DNA of 64,000 bases from Artemisia argyi (Eukaryota; Streptophyta; Magnoliopsida; Asterales; Asteraceae): positions 15,839,360-15,903,359 of the forward strand of contig CM060709.1 in assembly GCA_030686995.1 (NCBI GenBank), given 5' to 3'. Positions 44,946-58,112 of the stretch are shown piece by piece (positions within the stretch are counted from its first letter, which is position 1; each line of letters begins with the position of its first letter). The notes under the pieces are model-generated. The model was not told the DNA's origin. It did no database searches and was given only the letters and a program-made list of their open reading frames with translations. The position numbers and the translations under genes were made by a program.

Positions 44946-47078
44946 TAATTAAGGGGACCGGCCACGCTCCTCCAGCTGACAGATTTGCCTATAAATACTG
45001 GAGCATTTCTAGACTTTTTCCCTACCTTTTGCACTTCAAACTTTCTGATCTAATTCTTCATTTCTATCTTCTAAAATCCTTTGATCATATAATCATAAGC
45101 TTTTATTTCCAAGTGATCCAAGCTTCAACCATTCAAGTGTAAGAGAAGAATACCTCTAACCTTCAAGATTAGAAGTATTACAACTTTGTGTGATCATCCC
45201 ACTCAAGTTGTTAGTGTACAATTCTTTGTAAATCATTCATTCTTTTGTGTATAAGTTTTGTAAACTAGGTATATAGTTGTAAACATAAGTGTTTAGATTA
45301 GTTGTGTATAGGTAGTAAAGGTGTGAAGTAGTGTTGTGTAGTCGTGAGGAAGTTGTGAAGGAGTCGTGAAGAAGTTGTGAAGTAGTTGTGAAGAAGTCGT
45401 GAAAGAAGTTGTGAAAAAGTCATAAAGAAGTCATGAAAGAAGTAGTGAAGATATTAGAGGTGTGAGATTAGTTCTAGCTAGGATTAGAACTCGGCATCTA
45501 ACTTTATGTCATAAAATTTGTTGATATAAATAATGCATCAAAACGTTATTAATATTTCTCGATATCCCTACGTTTTGACGATCACAAAATGTAAAATCAT
45601 TAAACGTAAAATCATTACGTAAACAAGTATTTAGTTACAAATATCATTCCATCCAACTAAATCACTTAAGGTATGAATAAAAAAATGTCTAATACATTTT
45701 ATGATCAAAGGGATATTTATATAGACACTACAAATTTTATAAAATGTTATAAACATTTTATATATTTTAGAAAAACACTTTTTGGTATTTAAAGGAAAAT
45801 GTTTAATCCATAATAAATATATGAATTCAAATTTTTAACCAAAATCAGTTACATTTTTACCAGATAAACTTTCCCTAGAAAAAGACAAGAAAACTAGAAA
45901 AAGACAAAATCAGTTACATTTTTACCAGTTACATTTTTACCAGATAAACTTAGAAGTATTACAACTTTGTGTGATCATCCCACTCAAGTTGTTAGTGTAC
46001 AATTCTTTGTAAATCATTCATTCTTTTGTGTATAAGTTTTGTAAACTAGGTATATAGTTGTAAACATAAGTGTTTAGATTAGTTGTGTATAGGTAGTAAA
46101 GGTGTGAAGTAGTGTTGTGTAGTCGTGAGGAAGTTGTGAAGGAGTCGTGAAGAAGTTGTGAAGTAGTTGTGAAGAAGTCGTGAAAGAAGTTGTGAAAAAG
46201 TCATAAAGAAGTCATGAAAGAAGTAGTGAAGATATTAGAGGTGTGAGATTAGTTCTAGCTAGGATTAGAACTCGCATCTAGCTTTATGTCATAAAATTTG
46301 TTGATATAAATAATGCATCAAAACGTTATTAATATTTCTCGATATCCCTACGTTTTGACGATCACAAAATGTAAAATCATTAAACGTAAAATCATTACGT
46401 AAACAAGTATTTAGTTACAAATATCATTCCATCCAACTAAATCACTTAAGGTATGAATAAAAAAATGTCTAATACATTTTATGATCAAAGGGATATTTAT
46501 ATAGACACTACAAATTTTATAAAATGTTATAAACATTTTATATATTTTAGAAAAACACTTTTTGGTATTTAAAGGAAAATGTTTAATCCATAATAAATAT
46601 ATGAATTCAAATTTTTAACCAAAATCAGTTACATTTTTTCCAGATAAACTTTCCCTAGAAAAAGACAAGAAAACTAGAAAAAGACAAAATCAGTTACATT
46701 TTTACCAGTTACATTTTTACCAGATAAACTTAGAAGTATTACAACTTTGTGTGATCATCCCACTCAAGTTGTTAGTGTACAATTCTTTGTAAATCATTCA
46801 TTCTTTTGTGTATAAGTTTTGTAAACTAGGTATATAGTTGTAAACATAAGTGTTTAGATTAGTTGTGTATAGGTAGTAAAGGTGTGAAGTAGTGTTGTGT
46901 AGTCGTGAGGAAGTTGTGAAGGAGTCGTGAAGAAGTTGTGAAGTAGTTGTGAAGAAGTCGTGAAAGAAGTTGTGAAAAAGTCATAAAGAAGTCATGAAAG
47001 AAGTAGTGAAGATATTAGAGGTGTGAGATTAGTTCTAGCTAGGATTAGAACTCGCATCTAGCTTTATGTCATAAAATT
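44946..47078 (+). repeat. plus-oriented LTR remnant carrying the amplified units
   Basis: It starts inside a U3 (GACCGGCCACGCTCCT, TATA box CTATAAATACTGG at 44990) and runs through R. It then enters ~780-bp units that each join U3 of one LTR copy to R/U5 of the next, omitting the TATA region. LTR starts TGTTGATAT recur at 45519, 46299 and 47079. Confidence 0.85.
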
Positions 47079-47455
47079 TGTTGATATAAATAATGCATCA
47101 AAACGTTATTAATATTTCTCGATATCCCTACGTTTTGACGATCACAAAATGTAAAATCATTAAACGTAAAATCATTACGTAAACAAGTATTTAGTTACAA
47201 ATATCATTCCATCCAACTAAATCACTTAAGGTATGAATAAAAAAATGTCTAATACATTTTATGATCAAAGGGATATTTATATAGACACTACAAATTTTAT
47301 AAAATGTTATAAACATTTTATATATTTTAGAAAAACACTTTTTGGTATTTAAAGGAAAATGTTTAATCCATAATAAATATATGAATTCAAATTTTTAACC
47401 AAAATCAGTTACATTTTTACCAGATAAACTTTCCCTAGAAAAAGACAAGAAAACT
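45171..47455 (+). repeat. LTR-derived tandem array, 2.9 copies of ~780 bp
   Basis: Units begin AGAAGTATTACAACTTTG at 45171, 45952 and 46732 (spacing 781 and 780). I see only three differences among the copies: CTCGGCATCTAAC against CTCGCATCTAGC (two changes), and one A/T change near 46633. Each unit has its own short repeats (GAAGTCGTGAA-type and a doubled CAGTTACATTTTTAC). Copy 3 departs at about 47455 into a normal LTR. Confidence 0.93.
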
Positions 47456-48314
47456 GGCCGTTATAGGAGGGCGACCCCCTTAATAATTAAGGAGGTTTGC
47501 ATGCTCTTGTGGTTAGATTCTGTTGCCTATAAATACTAGTTCATTTCTGCAATTTTACCTCACCTTTTGCACAAAATTTTCAGTCCCAATCCTTTAAAAA
47601 CATCCTTCAAAATCCTTTGATCATAAGATTATAAGTATTTGTTTCAAGTGATTCAATCCCTCACCACTCAAAGTGCAAGAGTAGAATACTCCTTCAACAT
47701 CAAGTTAAGAAGTATTGTAGATTTGTGAATATAGTTTGTAATTGTGTAAATTATTTGTAAAGGTGTAGAGTATTTGTAATAGGTAGATTTAGGTGTGTTA
47801 GTAGTGAATAGAAGTAGTGAAGAAGAAGTAGTGTTGTGAAGAAGAAGTAGTGAAGTTGTGAGAAGTTTTGTAGTAGTAGTGGTGTGTGCAAGGAGTGTAG
47901 AAGTTGTGAGAATGTGTGAAGAGTTGTGAGATTTGTTCTAGCTACAATTAGGACTCGACATTTAGCTTAGTGTCGTTAATTGGTGTAAGCAAAAGTTGTG
48001 TAAGGTTTTCTCCGCCATAAGGGAGCTTGTTGACATAGTGAAGAAAACTCTTGAGTTAGGTGCTCGGGGAATGGAGTAGGGCGCAGAGGAGCTTCTTTGC
48101 CGAACAACTATAAATCCTTTGTCTCGTTTTGCGATCTTTCCATCTTTACTTATTTATATTGTCTCTATTTACTTTCATAGATATAAGTGCTTATAAGTGT
48201 GCAAGTTTTGAGCTCACATAAAACTAGAATCGAAGTTTTGAAAACGAAGTTTTTATAAATTTAAAAAACGACGTAAGACTATTCAACCCCCCCCCCCCCT
48301 TCTAGTTTTCCACA
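47079..48314 (+). repeat. 5' LTR of copy (ii) (1236 bp)
   Basis: TGTTGATAT ... TTTTCCACA. TATA box CTATAAATACTAG near 47527. A 13-base C run at 48287-48299 lies close to the end. It is followed by the primer-binding site TGGTATCAGAGC at 48317-48328. Confidence 0.88.
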
Positions 48315-49740
48315 ATTGGTATCAGAGCTACTTTAAACAAGATTTTTAAAATAAATTGTATTTTAAAACTTGTAATCAATCTATGGAATCGGAAAAATAT
48401 TTAGGGGTGAACATGACATTTAAACCACCATATTTTGAAAATATAAGTTTTCTTGAATGGAAAAATCGATTCGAAAGTTATGTGAAGTCAATAGATTATG
48501 ATCTTTGGCATGTCATTTCGATTGGTGATTCTAAACAAATAAAAACTATTTTTGAAGAATAAGATAATTGTTTCAAAAGAATGCTAGATAAAAATAATAA
48601 GGCTAAAATAATTATATACAAAGCTTTACCAAGCAATGAATATGAAAGAATATTTTTTTTGTCAAACGGCAAATGATATGTGGAAAAGCCATTTAAACTT
48701 TCATCAAGAGAAGTGTCAAGTCAAAGAAAATCTTGCATACAAAATAGTAGTAAATGAAAGTATAGTAGATAAATATTTAGTTGAAATGAGTACAATGGCT
48801 ATTAGTTCAAATCTTTTGTGTGAAGGTAATGATGCCGAGAATTCCACGAGTCACGTCAAGAGTGAACAAGAAGGTTGGATAGAGACAATGATTGAAAAAG
48901 AACTTAGTGACGATGACAATGCTAGTTCCGAAAGTGAAGATGAAGAATATGCAAAGGTTGTCAAAGAATTCAAGAATCTTCTTAAAAAGAGAAAAAGAGC
49001 ACAAGATAAAAGAAAAACAACCCGAAGAAAAAGATTTAGTGAAGAATACGAAATGACTAAGCACAAGTGTTTTGTAGCTCAAGCATCAAATGAGATATGT
49101 CTAGGAATAGATTGGGAGCCCAATGAATGGATAAAGGATAGTGGATGCTCAAGACACATGACAGGCAATCACAAGCTATTTTCTACATACAAGGCATATT
49201 TCAGAGGTAACGTTGTTTTTGGTAGCGATCGTCGTGGAAAAATCATAGGCAAAGGTACGATCTCTCAAGACTCTCTAACTATTGAAAATGTTGAACATGT
49301 AGATAATATAACATATAACTTGCTTAGTATAGGTCAAATATGTGATAATAAGTGTAGGGTTACTTTTACCGATTAAGACAGTGAAATAATTAGGGATGAG
49401 AAAGTCATAGGTAGAGGAATTAAGAAAGGAGGTGTATATGTTATGAAACTTGGAGACAAACCGGAAGATAGGATATGCTTAGCAACTCTAGATGAAAAGG
49501 CGATTAGGTCATGCGAACATGCAACAAATACAATCTTTAACCTCTAAGGAACTAGTTAGAAACTTGCCTTGTCTAAGATATGATCAACATTTTTGTATCG
49601 CTTGTAAGATTGGAAAACAAGTACATGCTAGTCACAAATCCAAAAATATGGTATCCACTCTTAGATTCTTAGAATTACTTCACATGGGCCTTTTTGGTCC
49701 ATCCGCAGTGCGGAGCTACGGTGGCAACCATTACACCTTA
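48315..49740 (+). pseudogene. copia copy (ii): internally deleted gag-protease-integrase start
   Basis: Gag starts near 48383 (M-E-S-E-K-Y-L-G) but has an early stop at 48560 and a frameshift, and most of the middle of gag is deleted. An acidic/basic gag part follows, then protease I-K-D-S-G-C-S-R-H-M-T-G (49140), a stop near 49374, G-A-G-pre-integrase R-R-L-G-H, C-I-A-C-K-I-G-K-Q, and the start of the integrase core. There H-M-G-L-F-G-P has Gly in place of the catalytic Asp. The copy ends at about 49740, joined tail to tail to copy (iii). Confidence 0.83.
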
Positions 49741-52722
49741 TCGCACATAATAGGAACATTTTCTAACCTAATGCCATAGTCTACGGAAGCTTGTTTCATC
49801 CATAGCGCTTGTTAACATGCCTTTCCAGCGCTTACATATTCGGCTTCGGTGGTAGAGATAGCAAGAGCGGTTTGCTTCTTTGAAAACCAAGATGTTAGAC
49901 AACATCCCATAAACGTGAAAATAACGCTAGTGCTCTTTCTATCTACGTAGTCTCCCGCATGATCCGAATCCGCATAGAAGATGGTTTATATGCCAAATCC
50001 CTTAGGATACCATAATCCTAAGTGTATAGTGCCTTTAATGTATCGGAAGATACGCTTAACCGCTTCTAGGTGAGAGGTTTTAGGATCCTCTTGAAAGCGG
50101 GCACAAAGGCAAACACTAAACACGATATCGGGTCTACTTGCCATTAAGAATAGTAAACTACCTATCATTCCTCTATACTTAGTATTATCCACAGACTTAC
50201 CTTCATCATCTTTTGTGAGCTTTACTTCCATAGACATAGGAGTTTTCATGGGTTTTGAGTCTTCTAGGCCAAATTTCTTAAGCATTTCCTTAATGTACTT
50301 AGATTGGTTAAAGAATATTCCATCTTCTAATTTTTTTATTTGGAATCCTAGGAAAAAGTTTAGTTCACCCATCATACTCATCTCGAACTCATCATGCATG
50401 ATTTTGGCAAACTCATCACACATTTCTTGACAGGTCAATCCAAATATATTGTCGTCGACATATATTTTAATAATGATGAGATTTGGGTCTTTTTTTTAGT
50501 GAAAAGAGTGTTATCTAACATTCCCATGCAATAATCATGTTTAATAAGATATGATTTTAATCGATCATACCAAGCATTAGGAGCTTGTTTGAGTCCATAT
50601 AAAGCCTTCTTTAGTTTATAAACATAATCAGGTTTTACGAAGTCAATGAATCCTAGAGGTTGTGCCACATAAACCTCCTCATTGATAAAACCATTTAGGA
50701 ATGCACTTTTCGCGTCCATTTGGAATAACTTAAAGTCTACGCCTCATGCATAGGCAAGTAATATTCAAATAGATTCTAGTCTAGCTATGGGGGCGTAAGT
50801 TTCGTCATAATCAATTCCTTCTTGTTGATTATAACCTTGGGCAACTAACCTAGCTTTGTTCCTAGTTACTATTCCATTTTCATCTAACTTATTCCTATAT
50901 ACCCACTTAGTTCCTATGATGGTCATGTTCATTGGATATGGGACTAGTTCCCAAACATCATTAGCCTTAAATTGATTTAATTCTTCTTGCATAGCCATAA
51001 CCCAACTTTCATCCTTTAATGCTTCATTAATATTCTTAGGTTCTATTGCTGAGAGGAAACAAAAGAATTTATTTTTATCTTGGGCTTGTGACCTAAGGGT
51101 TCTTTGATTAAGACTTCCTATTATGTTATCTAATGGATGTGATTTAGATTCCTTAATATTCACTACTTCGTTATCTTCTAAGTCTATAATTTCATTATCA
51201 TTTCCTTGGGGTTTTGTTTTACTAACCTCAATAGTTTCATCTTCGACTAAGTTATCATCTTCTAAAGGTATTGTTTTAGGAGGTGGTGGTGTTTCATTAA
51301 AATTTTACATTTAATGATTCTTCTACTTTCATAGTGTGTTTGTTAAGTATTATATACGCTTAACTATTTTGCGAGTAACCTAAAAATATTCCTTTGTATG
51401 ATTTTGGGTCGAACTTAGTAAGGTAATCGCTAGTGTTTAGAATATAAAATTTACTTCCGAATAACCTAAAGTAGCTTATGTTAGGTTTTCTACCTCTTAG
51501 CAACTCATAAGGAGTTTTTCCTAAAATTCTCCTAATTGATACTCTATTAATTATATATGTCGATGTATCTACTGCGTGACACCAAAATTTTTGTGGGATG
51601 GATTGTTCATTTAACATTGTTCTACTCATTTCTTGTAGTGACCTATTCTTTCTTTCTACTACGCCATTTGATTGAGGAGTACGTGGAGCGGAGAAATTAT
51701 GAGATATTCCATTTAAATCACAATATTTTCCGAATTGTACTTCGTTATCAAATTTCCTACCAAGGTCCGTCCTAATAGATACTATAGTGCAACCTAATTT
51801 ATTTTGAATCATTTTACTAAATATTTCAAATTTTTAAAAGGCTTGGGTTTTGTCACTTAAAAACCTAGTCCACGTGTATCGTGAATAGTCATCTACTATT
51901 ACTAGGGTATAATGTTTTCCTCTATAGCTCCGCACAGCAGATGGGCCAACTAGATCTATATGCAATAATTCTAGGCACCTAGTAGTGGATACTATATTCT
52001 TAGCTTTGTGACTTGCATGAGCTTGTTTTCCAATTTTACAAGCATCACAAAAGTTTTTGTCATATCTTAGGTTAGGCAAGTTTCTAACTAATTCCTTAGA
52101 TGCTAAAGATTGTATTTGTTGCATATTTTTATGTCCTAATCTCCTATGCCACAAAGTGGAGTTTTTGTCTAGGGTTGCTAGGCATATCTTATATTCCGGT
52201 TTGTTTCCTAGTTTCATAACATATATGCCTCCTTTACTAATTCCTCTACCTATGAATTTCCCATTCTTAACTATTTCGCTATCCCTATCTGTAAATGTAA
52301 CCCTACATTTATTATCGCATATTTGGCCTATACTAAGTAAGTTATATGTTAAATTATCTACATGCTCAACATTTTCCATAGTAAGTGAGTCTTGAGAGAT
52401 CGTACATTTTCCAATGATTTTTCAACGCAAATCACTACCGAAAATAACGTTACCTCCATTGTATGCCATGTATGTAGAAAACAGCTAGTGGTTCCCCGTC
52501 ATATGCCTTGAACATCCGCTATCCTTGATCCATTCGTCGGGCTGCAAGTCTATTCCTAAGCATATTTCATCAGTCGCTTTAGCTATAAAACATTTTTCGT
52601 CTCTTGGTTTTACTTCTTCTTCTTTGTCACTCTCACTCCATGTTCCACTAACGAAGGCGCCTTGATTTTCATAACCCGCTGGTTTTGGACATTCGTCAAT
52701 GAGATGATTTAGACTTCCACAT
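49741..52722 (-). pseudogene. copia pol of copy (iii): protease, integrase, RT, part of RNase H
   Basis: Protease D-S-G (about 52510, with G-C-S-R H-M-T-G to its left). G-A-G-pre-integrase L-W-H-R-R-L-G-H and C-D-A-C-K-I-G-K-Q. Integrase L-H-I-D-L-V-G-P, R-T-D-L-G-R-K-F (the Asn-Gly after the second Asp changed) and [34 protein letters not shown] and Y-V-D-D-N-I-F-G (about 50450). RNase H up to the A-E-Y motif. Breaks are at 51834, 51360, 51303, near 50765 and near 50500 (T run), among others. It is a non-functional relic. Confidence 0.86.
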
Positions 52723-53610
52723 CTAAAGCACTTTTTTCCCGTAGTTATCGCTTCTGTTTCTTTGAAATGACTTTCTTTCGTCTCGTGGTAATCTATTGAA
52801 ACTTCCTCGTCTTTTGAAGAATTTCTTGAATTCTCTTACGGCCGTTGCATATTCTTCGTCTTCACTCTCGTCAATCATCATCATCACTAAGTTCCTTTTG
52901 GCTTTTAGAGCAAGAGATTTAGTTAGTTCTTTCTTGACTTTGACCGTTTCTGAATCTCTTCTTATAATTTCTTCATGGACCTTCAAGTTGCCAATAAGTT
53001 CATCAAGTGATAACATCATCAAATTCTTCGATTCTTCAATTGCAGTGACCTTAGCTCGCCATTTTGGATGCAATGCCCTAAGAAATTTCCTGACACAATT
53101 CTTACTAGAAAAGGTCTCATCAAGTGCTTTTAAACTTGTGATAATAGTGTTAAATTTAGCAAAAGCATTATCTATTGATTCATCTTCCGGAATCGTAAAT
53201 TGTTCATATTGTTGTACAAGAAGATCTATGTTATTGTCTTTGACTTGACTATTACCTTGGTGAGTAATAAGTAGTGACTCCCAAATTTCTTTGGCGGTTT
53301 TACAAATAAAAATTCTTTCATATTCTTTGCGCGGTAACGCATTATAAATGACCATTTTAGCTTCTTTATTTTTTGCTAGTTTCTTTTTCAAATCATCATT
53401 TTGTTTTTCAAAAGGTACGATTTCATCCATTTTAGTTTCCGGATTTTGTTGACTAGGAGGAAAATCACCAAAGGTAATAACATGCCAAAGATCAAGATCT
53501 TTAGATTTCACATAAGTTTCGAATCTATTTTTCCAATATAAAAATCCATCACTTTCAAATAGTGGTGGTCTTTGCATAGATTGCCCTTCTAAATATTTTT
53601 CAGATTCCAT
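52723..53610 (-). pseudogene. copia gag of copy (iii), frameshift before the zinc knuckle
   Basis: The ATG at 53610 ([10 protein letters not shown]) is preferred to an upstream non-ATG extension because copies (i) and (ii) share it. A gag/UBN2 domain of about 240 residues follows ([24 protein letters not shown]). The acidic S-E-D-E-E-Y-A and a basic stretch come next. An extra A in the run near 52735 shifts the frame just before the zinc knuckle [14 protein letters not shown], which is still readable in the next frame. Confidence 0.87.
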
Positions 53611-53678
53611 AGATTGTTGCAAGTTTTAAAATACAATGTATTTTAAAAATCTCGCTTGACGTGGCTCTTGATACCAAT

Positions 53679-54853
<1,175 letters not shown>

Positions 54854-55690
54854 GTGATTCAAATGAATGTAGAAGAGTCAGCACGCAAGCAAATTGCATA
54901 GGAACTTAAAATCAACCAATCATCATAGGCTACAAATGTTGTCATGTGTTACCAATCTTTTTATGATAAAGATATCGTTTCTATAATCTTGGGAGTGAAT
55001 GGATGGAGGATCTTTAGCTGATTTTCTTAAAACTGTTTGTTCCATTCCCAAGCATTATCTTACAGCCGTCTGTAAACAGGTTGAAATTTGTAAACTTTAT
55101 TTCAGTAATGAGCTCTTTATCAACTATCAAGACACATAATAATACTCTCTCGATCTATGAAAATACATTGAAACCAGGTGTAGAAAGGTTTGTGGTATCT
55201 TCATCACGAAAAACATTTCATTCACAGGGACTTGAACTCGTCAAATCTACTGATAAACCACTGAGGTGAAGAAAGATTACAGATTTTGGTGTTAGTGCAA
55301 TCCTCACAACCACTTCTGGATTAGAGGTGGCAAAATCTTCAAAACAGGTTCGGGCCATATTGTGTAGTTTATATACTGGTGGGGTTAAATTGGAACACTT
55401 TTAAACAAAGTGTAGTATATTATATAATGAATTAACAAGTCTCTTTAGCACAAATTTATGTTTACATAATTTGGTTTTTTTTCATATGCTTTCAGCCAGA
55501 AAGAATTATTGGAGGCAGCTACGGTTATGAAAGTTATATATGGAGCTTAGGTTTAGTTTTACTGGAATGTGCAACTGGTAATTTTCCATTCTCCACCACA
55601 ACCAGGTGAAAGATGGGTCAATGTTTACGAGCTTATGGAAACCAACGTTGCTCAAAGGCTTCTACAATTAAACTCACATACAATCATGGG
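54854..55690 (+). pseudogene. MAP kinase kinase (MKK1/2/6-like) pseudogene fragment with introns
   Basis: Exon 1 (54854-55079): V-I-Q-M-N-V-E-E-S-A-R-K-Q-I-A, stop, E-L-K-I-N-Q-S-S, stop, then C-Y-Q-S-F-Y and, after a frameshift, M-D-G-G-S-L-A-D-F-L-K-T-V. Exon 2 (55178-55344): Y-L-H-H-E-K-H-F-I-H-R-D-L-N, L-L-I-N-H, K-I-T-D-F-G-V-S-A-I-L. Exon 3 (from 55496, after CAG): [25 protein letters not shown], and after a shift W-V-N-V-Y-E-L-M-E. The catalytic-loop Lys (H-R-D-L-K) is Asn here. GT...AG intron borders remain, so this is a DNA-level copy, not a processed one. The N-terminus and the end of the kinase are missing. Confidence 0.85.
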
Positions 55691-56605
55691 TATGCAATGT
55701 CATTAGTACCTAATCTCATTAGTACTATAAATTTTAAGGTTCAAATGTCATTAGTACCTAAATTGTAAAATGTCACTTTGTTGATGTACAGGAAATCATC
55801 TAAATAGAGTTGCAGTGGATACTTTAAGGTTCAAATGTCAATGAGAGAAACAATATCTGACTGAAAGGAAAGATTGCTGAGAGGAGCTGACCACACATTG
55901 TTATTTGAGAGATTACCCTATTGAGCCACAATCTCATGAGTTAGAACAAGCAAGGTCTTTGAGTGAAAGAACAACCGAGCTTTTGGGTATATGGCCTATA
56001 TGATTACGGTTTCTAGATTAAACAATTAAAACTAAAAGATGATGTGAAAACTGCAATTAATGATTTTTACTAATCCATATTATGCACAATATAGGCCAAT
56101 ATATTAATTCACTCATAACCCTAATATGTATCAGTTCTACAAGTCGATTCTCTCAATCTCTCTCTATTTTTTTTCTGTAAACCCTAATAGTCGACTTTTC
56201 CATGACTTTTGTCACAAGTATTGGCTTGAATTTAGTATATTATAACAAAGGTGCTTAAAATCTATCATGTATGTTGCTGTTACTAATCTTTTATCCTTTA
56301 TGCTTATAGGTTGTTATTACTAATCTTGAGGCCAGTATGAGGCATGCTGAAGTGGATTTATTGATTGCACATGATCTATTAGCATGTCTTTAACTGTTTA
56401 TATATGAGTGATACTCATTTTCATGATCCAAAATATGTTTTTCTATGCCATCTCATTCATGCGGTGGATGTTAGTATCAAATATGCTATTCATGTTAAGC
56501 TCCATGTGCGTTGCTTTTAACTCATTGTGGGATTGATTGCGGTGGTGTACAATATTAATCTTTAAAATTTAATTGAGTGCATTGTTTGCTCTTTTTTTTC
56601 TCAGG
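55691..56605. other. non-coding stretch, nothing recognised
   Basis: Intron-like, T-rich sequence. No ORF or motif of note. Confidence 0.4.
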
Positions 56606-56857
56606 TCCCCTTCTCAAATAATTCTTTGGAATGTTTACCGGCAAACCAATAAGTGGGAAGATGCATTAAAGACGAGAAAGCTGATGAAAACTCAGAATAT
56701 CAGGAAAACGTCTCGGTGTAGTTGGATCGAGATCAATGGTGATGTTCATGAATTTACAACATTGAACACAATGTATAAGCTTGCCATTGATATGCAGATT
56801 ATTTTAGAAGTTTTAGCTGAGCAGTCAATATTTATTCATGATCACTTTATACTTTGA
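56606..56857 (+). pseudogene. PPR protein C-terminal (E-type) fragment
   Basis: After a T-rich stretch and CAG, an open frame reads W-N-V-Y-R-Q-T-N-K-W-E-D-A, T-R-K-L-M-K-T-Q-N-I-R-K-T, then C-S-W-I-E-I-N-G-D-V-H-E-F. This is the E/E+ motif near the end of plant PPR proteins, which act in organelle RNA editing and processing. The PPR repeats that should precede it are absent. The frame closes about 25 residues later. Confidence 0.75.
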
Positions 56858-57228
56858 TCACCAGGTAACTTTAAAATTTAAGATTTTTGATGAAACTACT
56901 TATATATGTACTAAACAGGATCAATATGTCACATCATTTTTAACCCCATGCCTGTTAATTAATTGGATTGTTGTTACATAACTCAAGTCTATAGATAGGC
57001 GAGCGTATTGGATTGGGTCAGCTATCTGCTAAGTTTTCAAATCTTTGCCATCCCAAATTAATTATCTTTAAGTAACCACAAGTACATTTTTTTGTCTTAA
57101 GCTAAGTTACAATATCTTTAAGTCACGGCAAGGTAATTTTAATATATGTTGTGTATAAGGTTTTTGCTGGTTCAAACTTACTAATATTTTTTGTTGAATT
57201 GTTTCATATTTTTTGTGTATTTATATAG

Positions 57229-58112
57229 GATGAAGAAATGTCTTGCCCAAGATCACCGGATAAAGTAAAGTCTGTTCGATGTAAAAGACGCAAACTAAGC
57301 GCGAACTCGATTATCAAGTGTTTCGTTAAGCTATGTTGTGAATATCTATCATTATGAAATATGTGAGGTTATGTTATGGATGTAGGCATTGTTGAGGATA
57401 AAATGGTTTATGCTTTCAATCCAGCATCCTAAACCTTTTTTAAATGTAATAGCGTTTTGGGGATTGGAAGATGATGTACTGGAAGAAACTGAACCAGATA
57501 ATGAACCAGTAACATAACCTCAAAAATACAAGCGGGGGTATGTTCCTCCGTATGTTGTGGCATTATGCAGCCTGGTAACGCCTCCACCTTGTATGAGAAA
57601 CCCCTATATCAATGATGCTTCAGATAATGGTGTAGACCCATTTGGTGATCGTCGGGCAAAATGTGCAGGTACACATCTATTTACTTTTTTTGTGTATGTT
57701 AATATCGATTTTGTCATGGTTCGATCAAATCTATTCAATATAACATACGTTTTACTAAACTCACCTGACCAAGAAATACCATTCATACTTTTTTGCTAAA
57801 CGAGTGGGAGTTTAGAGGTCTCTATGTATTTCATTGGAACCATAAGTAATAATGTATTTATGGATACATGATGTGCATCAGTTTTCTCCCCTCCAAGTGG
57901 TAGTGATGGTATGTCACACTATATAACAGATTTCCATGAAATAGAGGTATGATGACTTAATATAAAGATAGTATCTTAAACCATGGCACTTAAAGTTTTC
58001 AGAACTAAATTTTTTCTAATATAGCGAATTGGTACTGGAAACTTCAGCTGTGCATTCAAAGTCTTGAAACGAATAGATGGGCGCATGTATGCTGTAAAAA
58101 GAAGAATAGAAT
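57229..58112 (+). pseudogene. WEE1 kinase gene fragment with introns
   Basis: Four exon-like pieces in order. 57229-57310 has C-P-R-S-P-D-K-V-K-S-V. 57540-57668 has V-A-L-C then P-P-P-C-M-R-N-P-Y-I and D-P-F-G-D-R-R-A-K-C-A, ending CAG/GTACAC. 57886-57946 has Y-I-T-D-F-H-E-I-E, ending at GTATGA. 58027-58112 has R-I-G-T-G-N-F-S, F-K-V-L-K-R-I-D-G and M-Y-A-V-K. These match the order and spacing of the N-terminal region and kinase glycine loop of plant WEE1, the inhibitory kinase of cyclin-dependent kinases. The rest of the kinase domain is missing and a stop follows M-Y-A-V-K-R-R. Confidence 0.8.

Noticed and set aside
45171..47455. CRISPR-like or centromeric satellite array
   Set aside because: The units are plainly LTR sequence, with LTR ends TGTTGATAT inside. 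Only 2.9 copies, no spacers.
55081..55269. 62-codon ORF in the MAPKK region
   Set aside because: Out of frame with the kinase exons. It crosses an intron and a degenerate exon.
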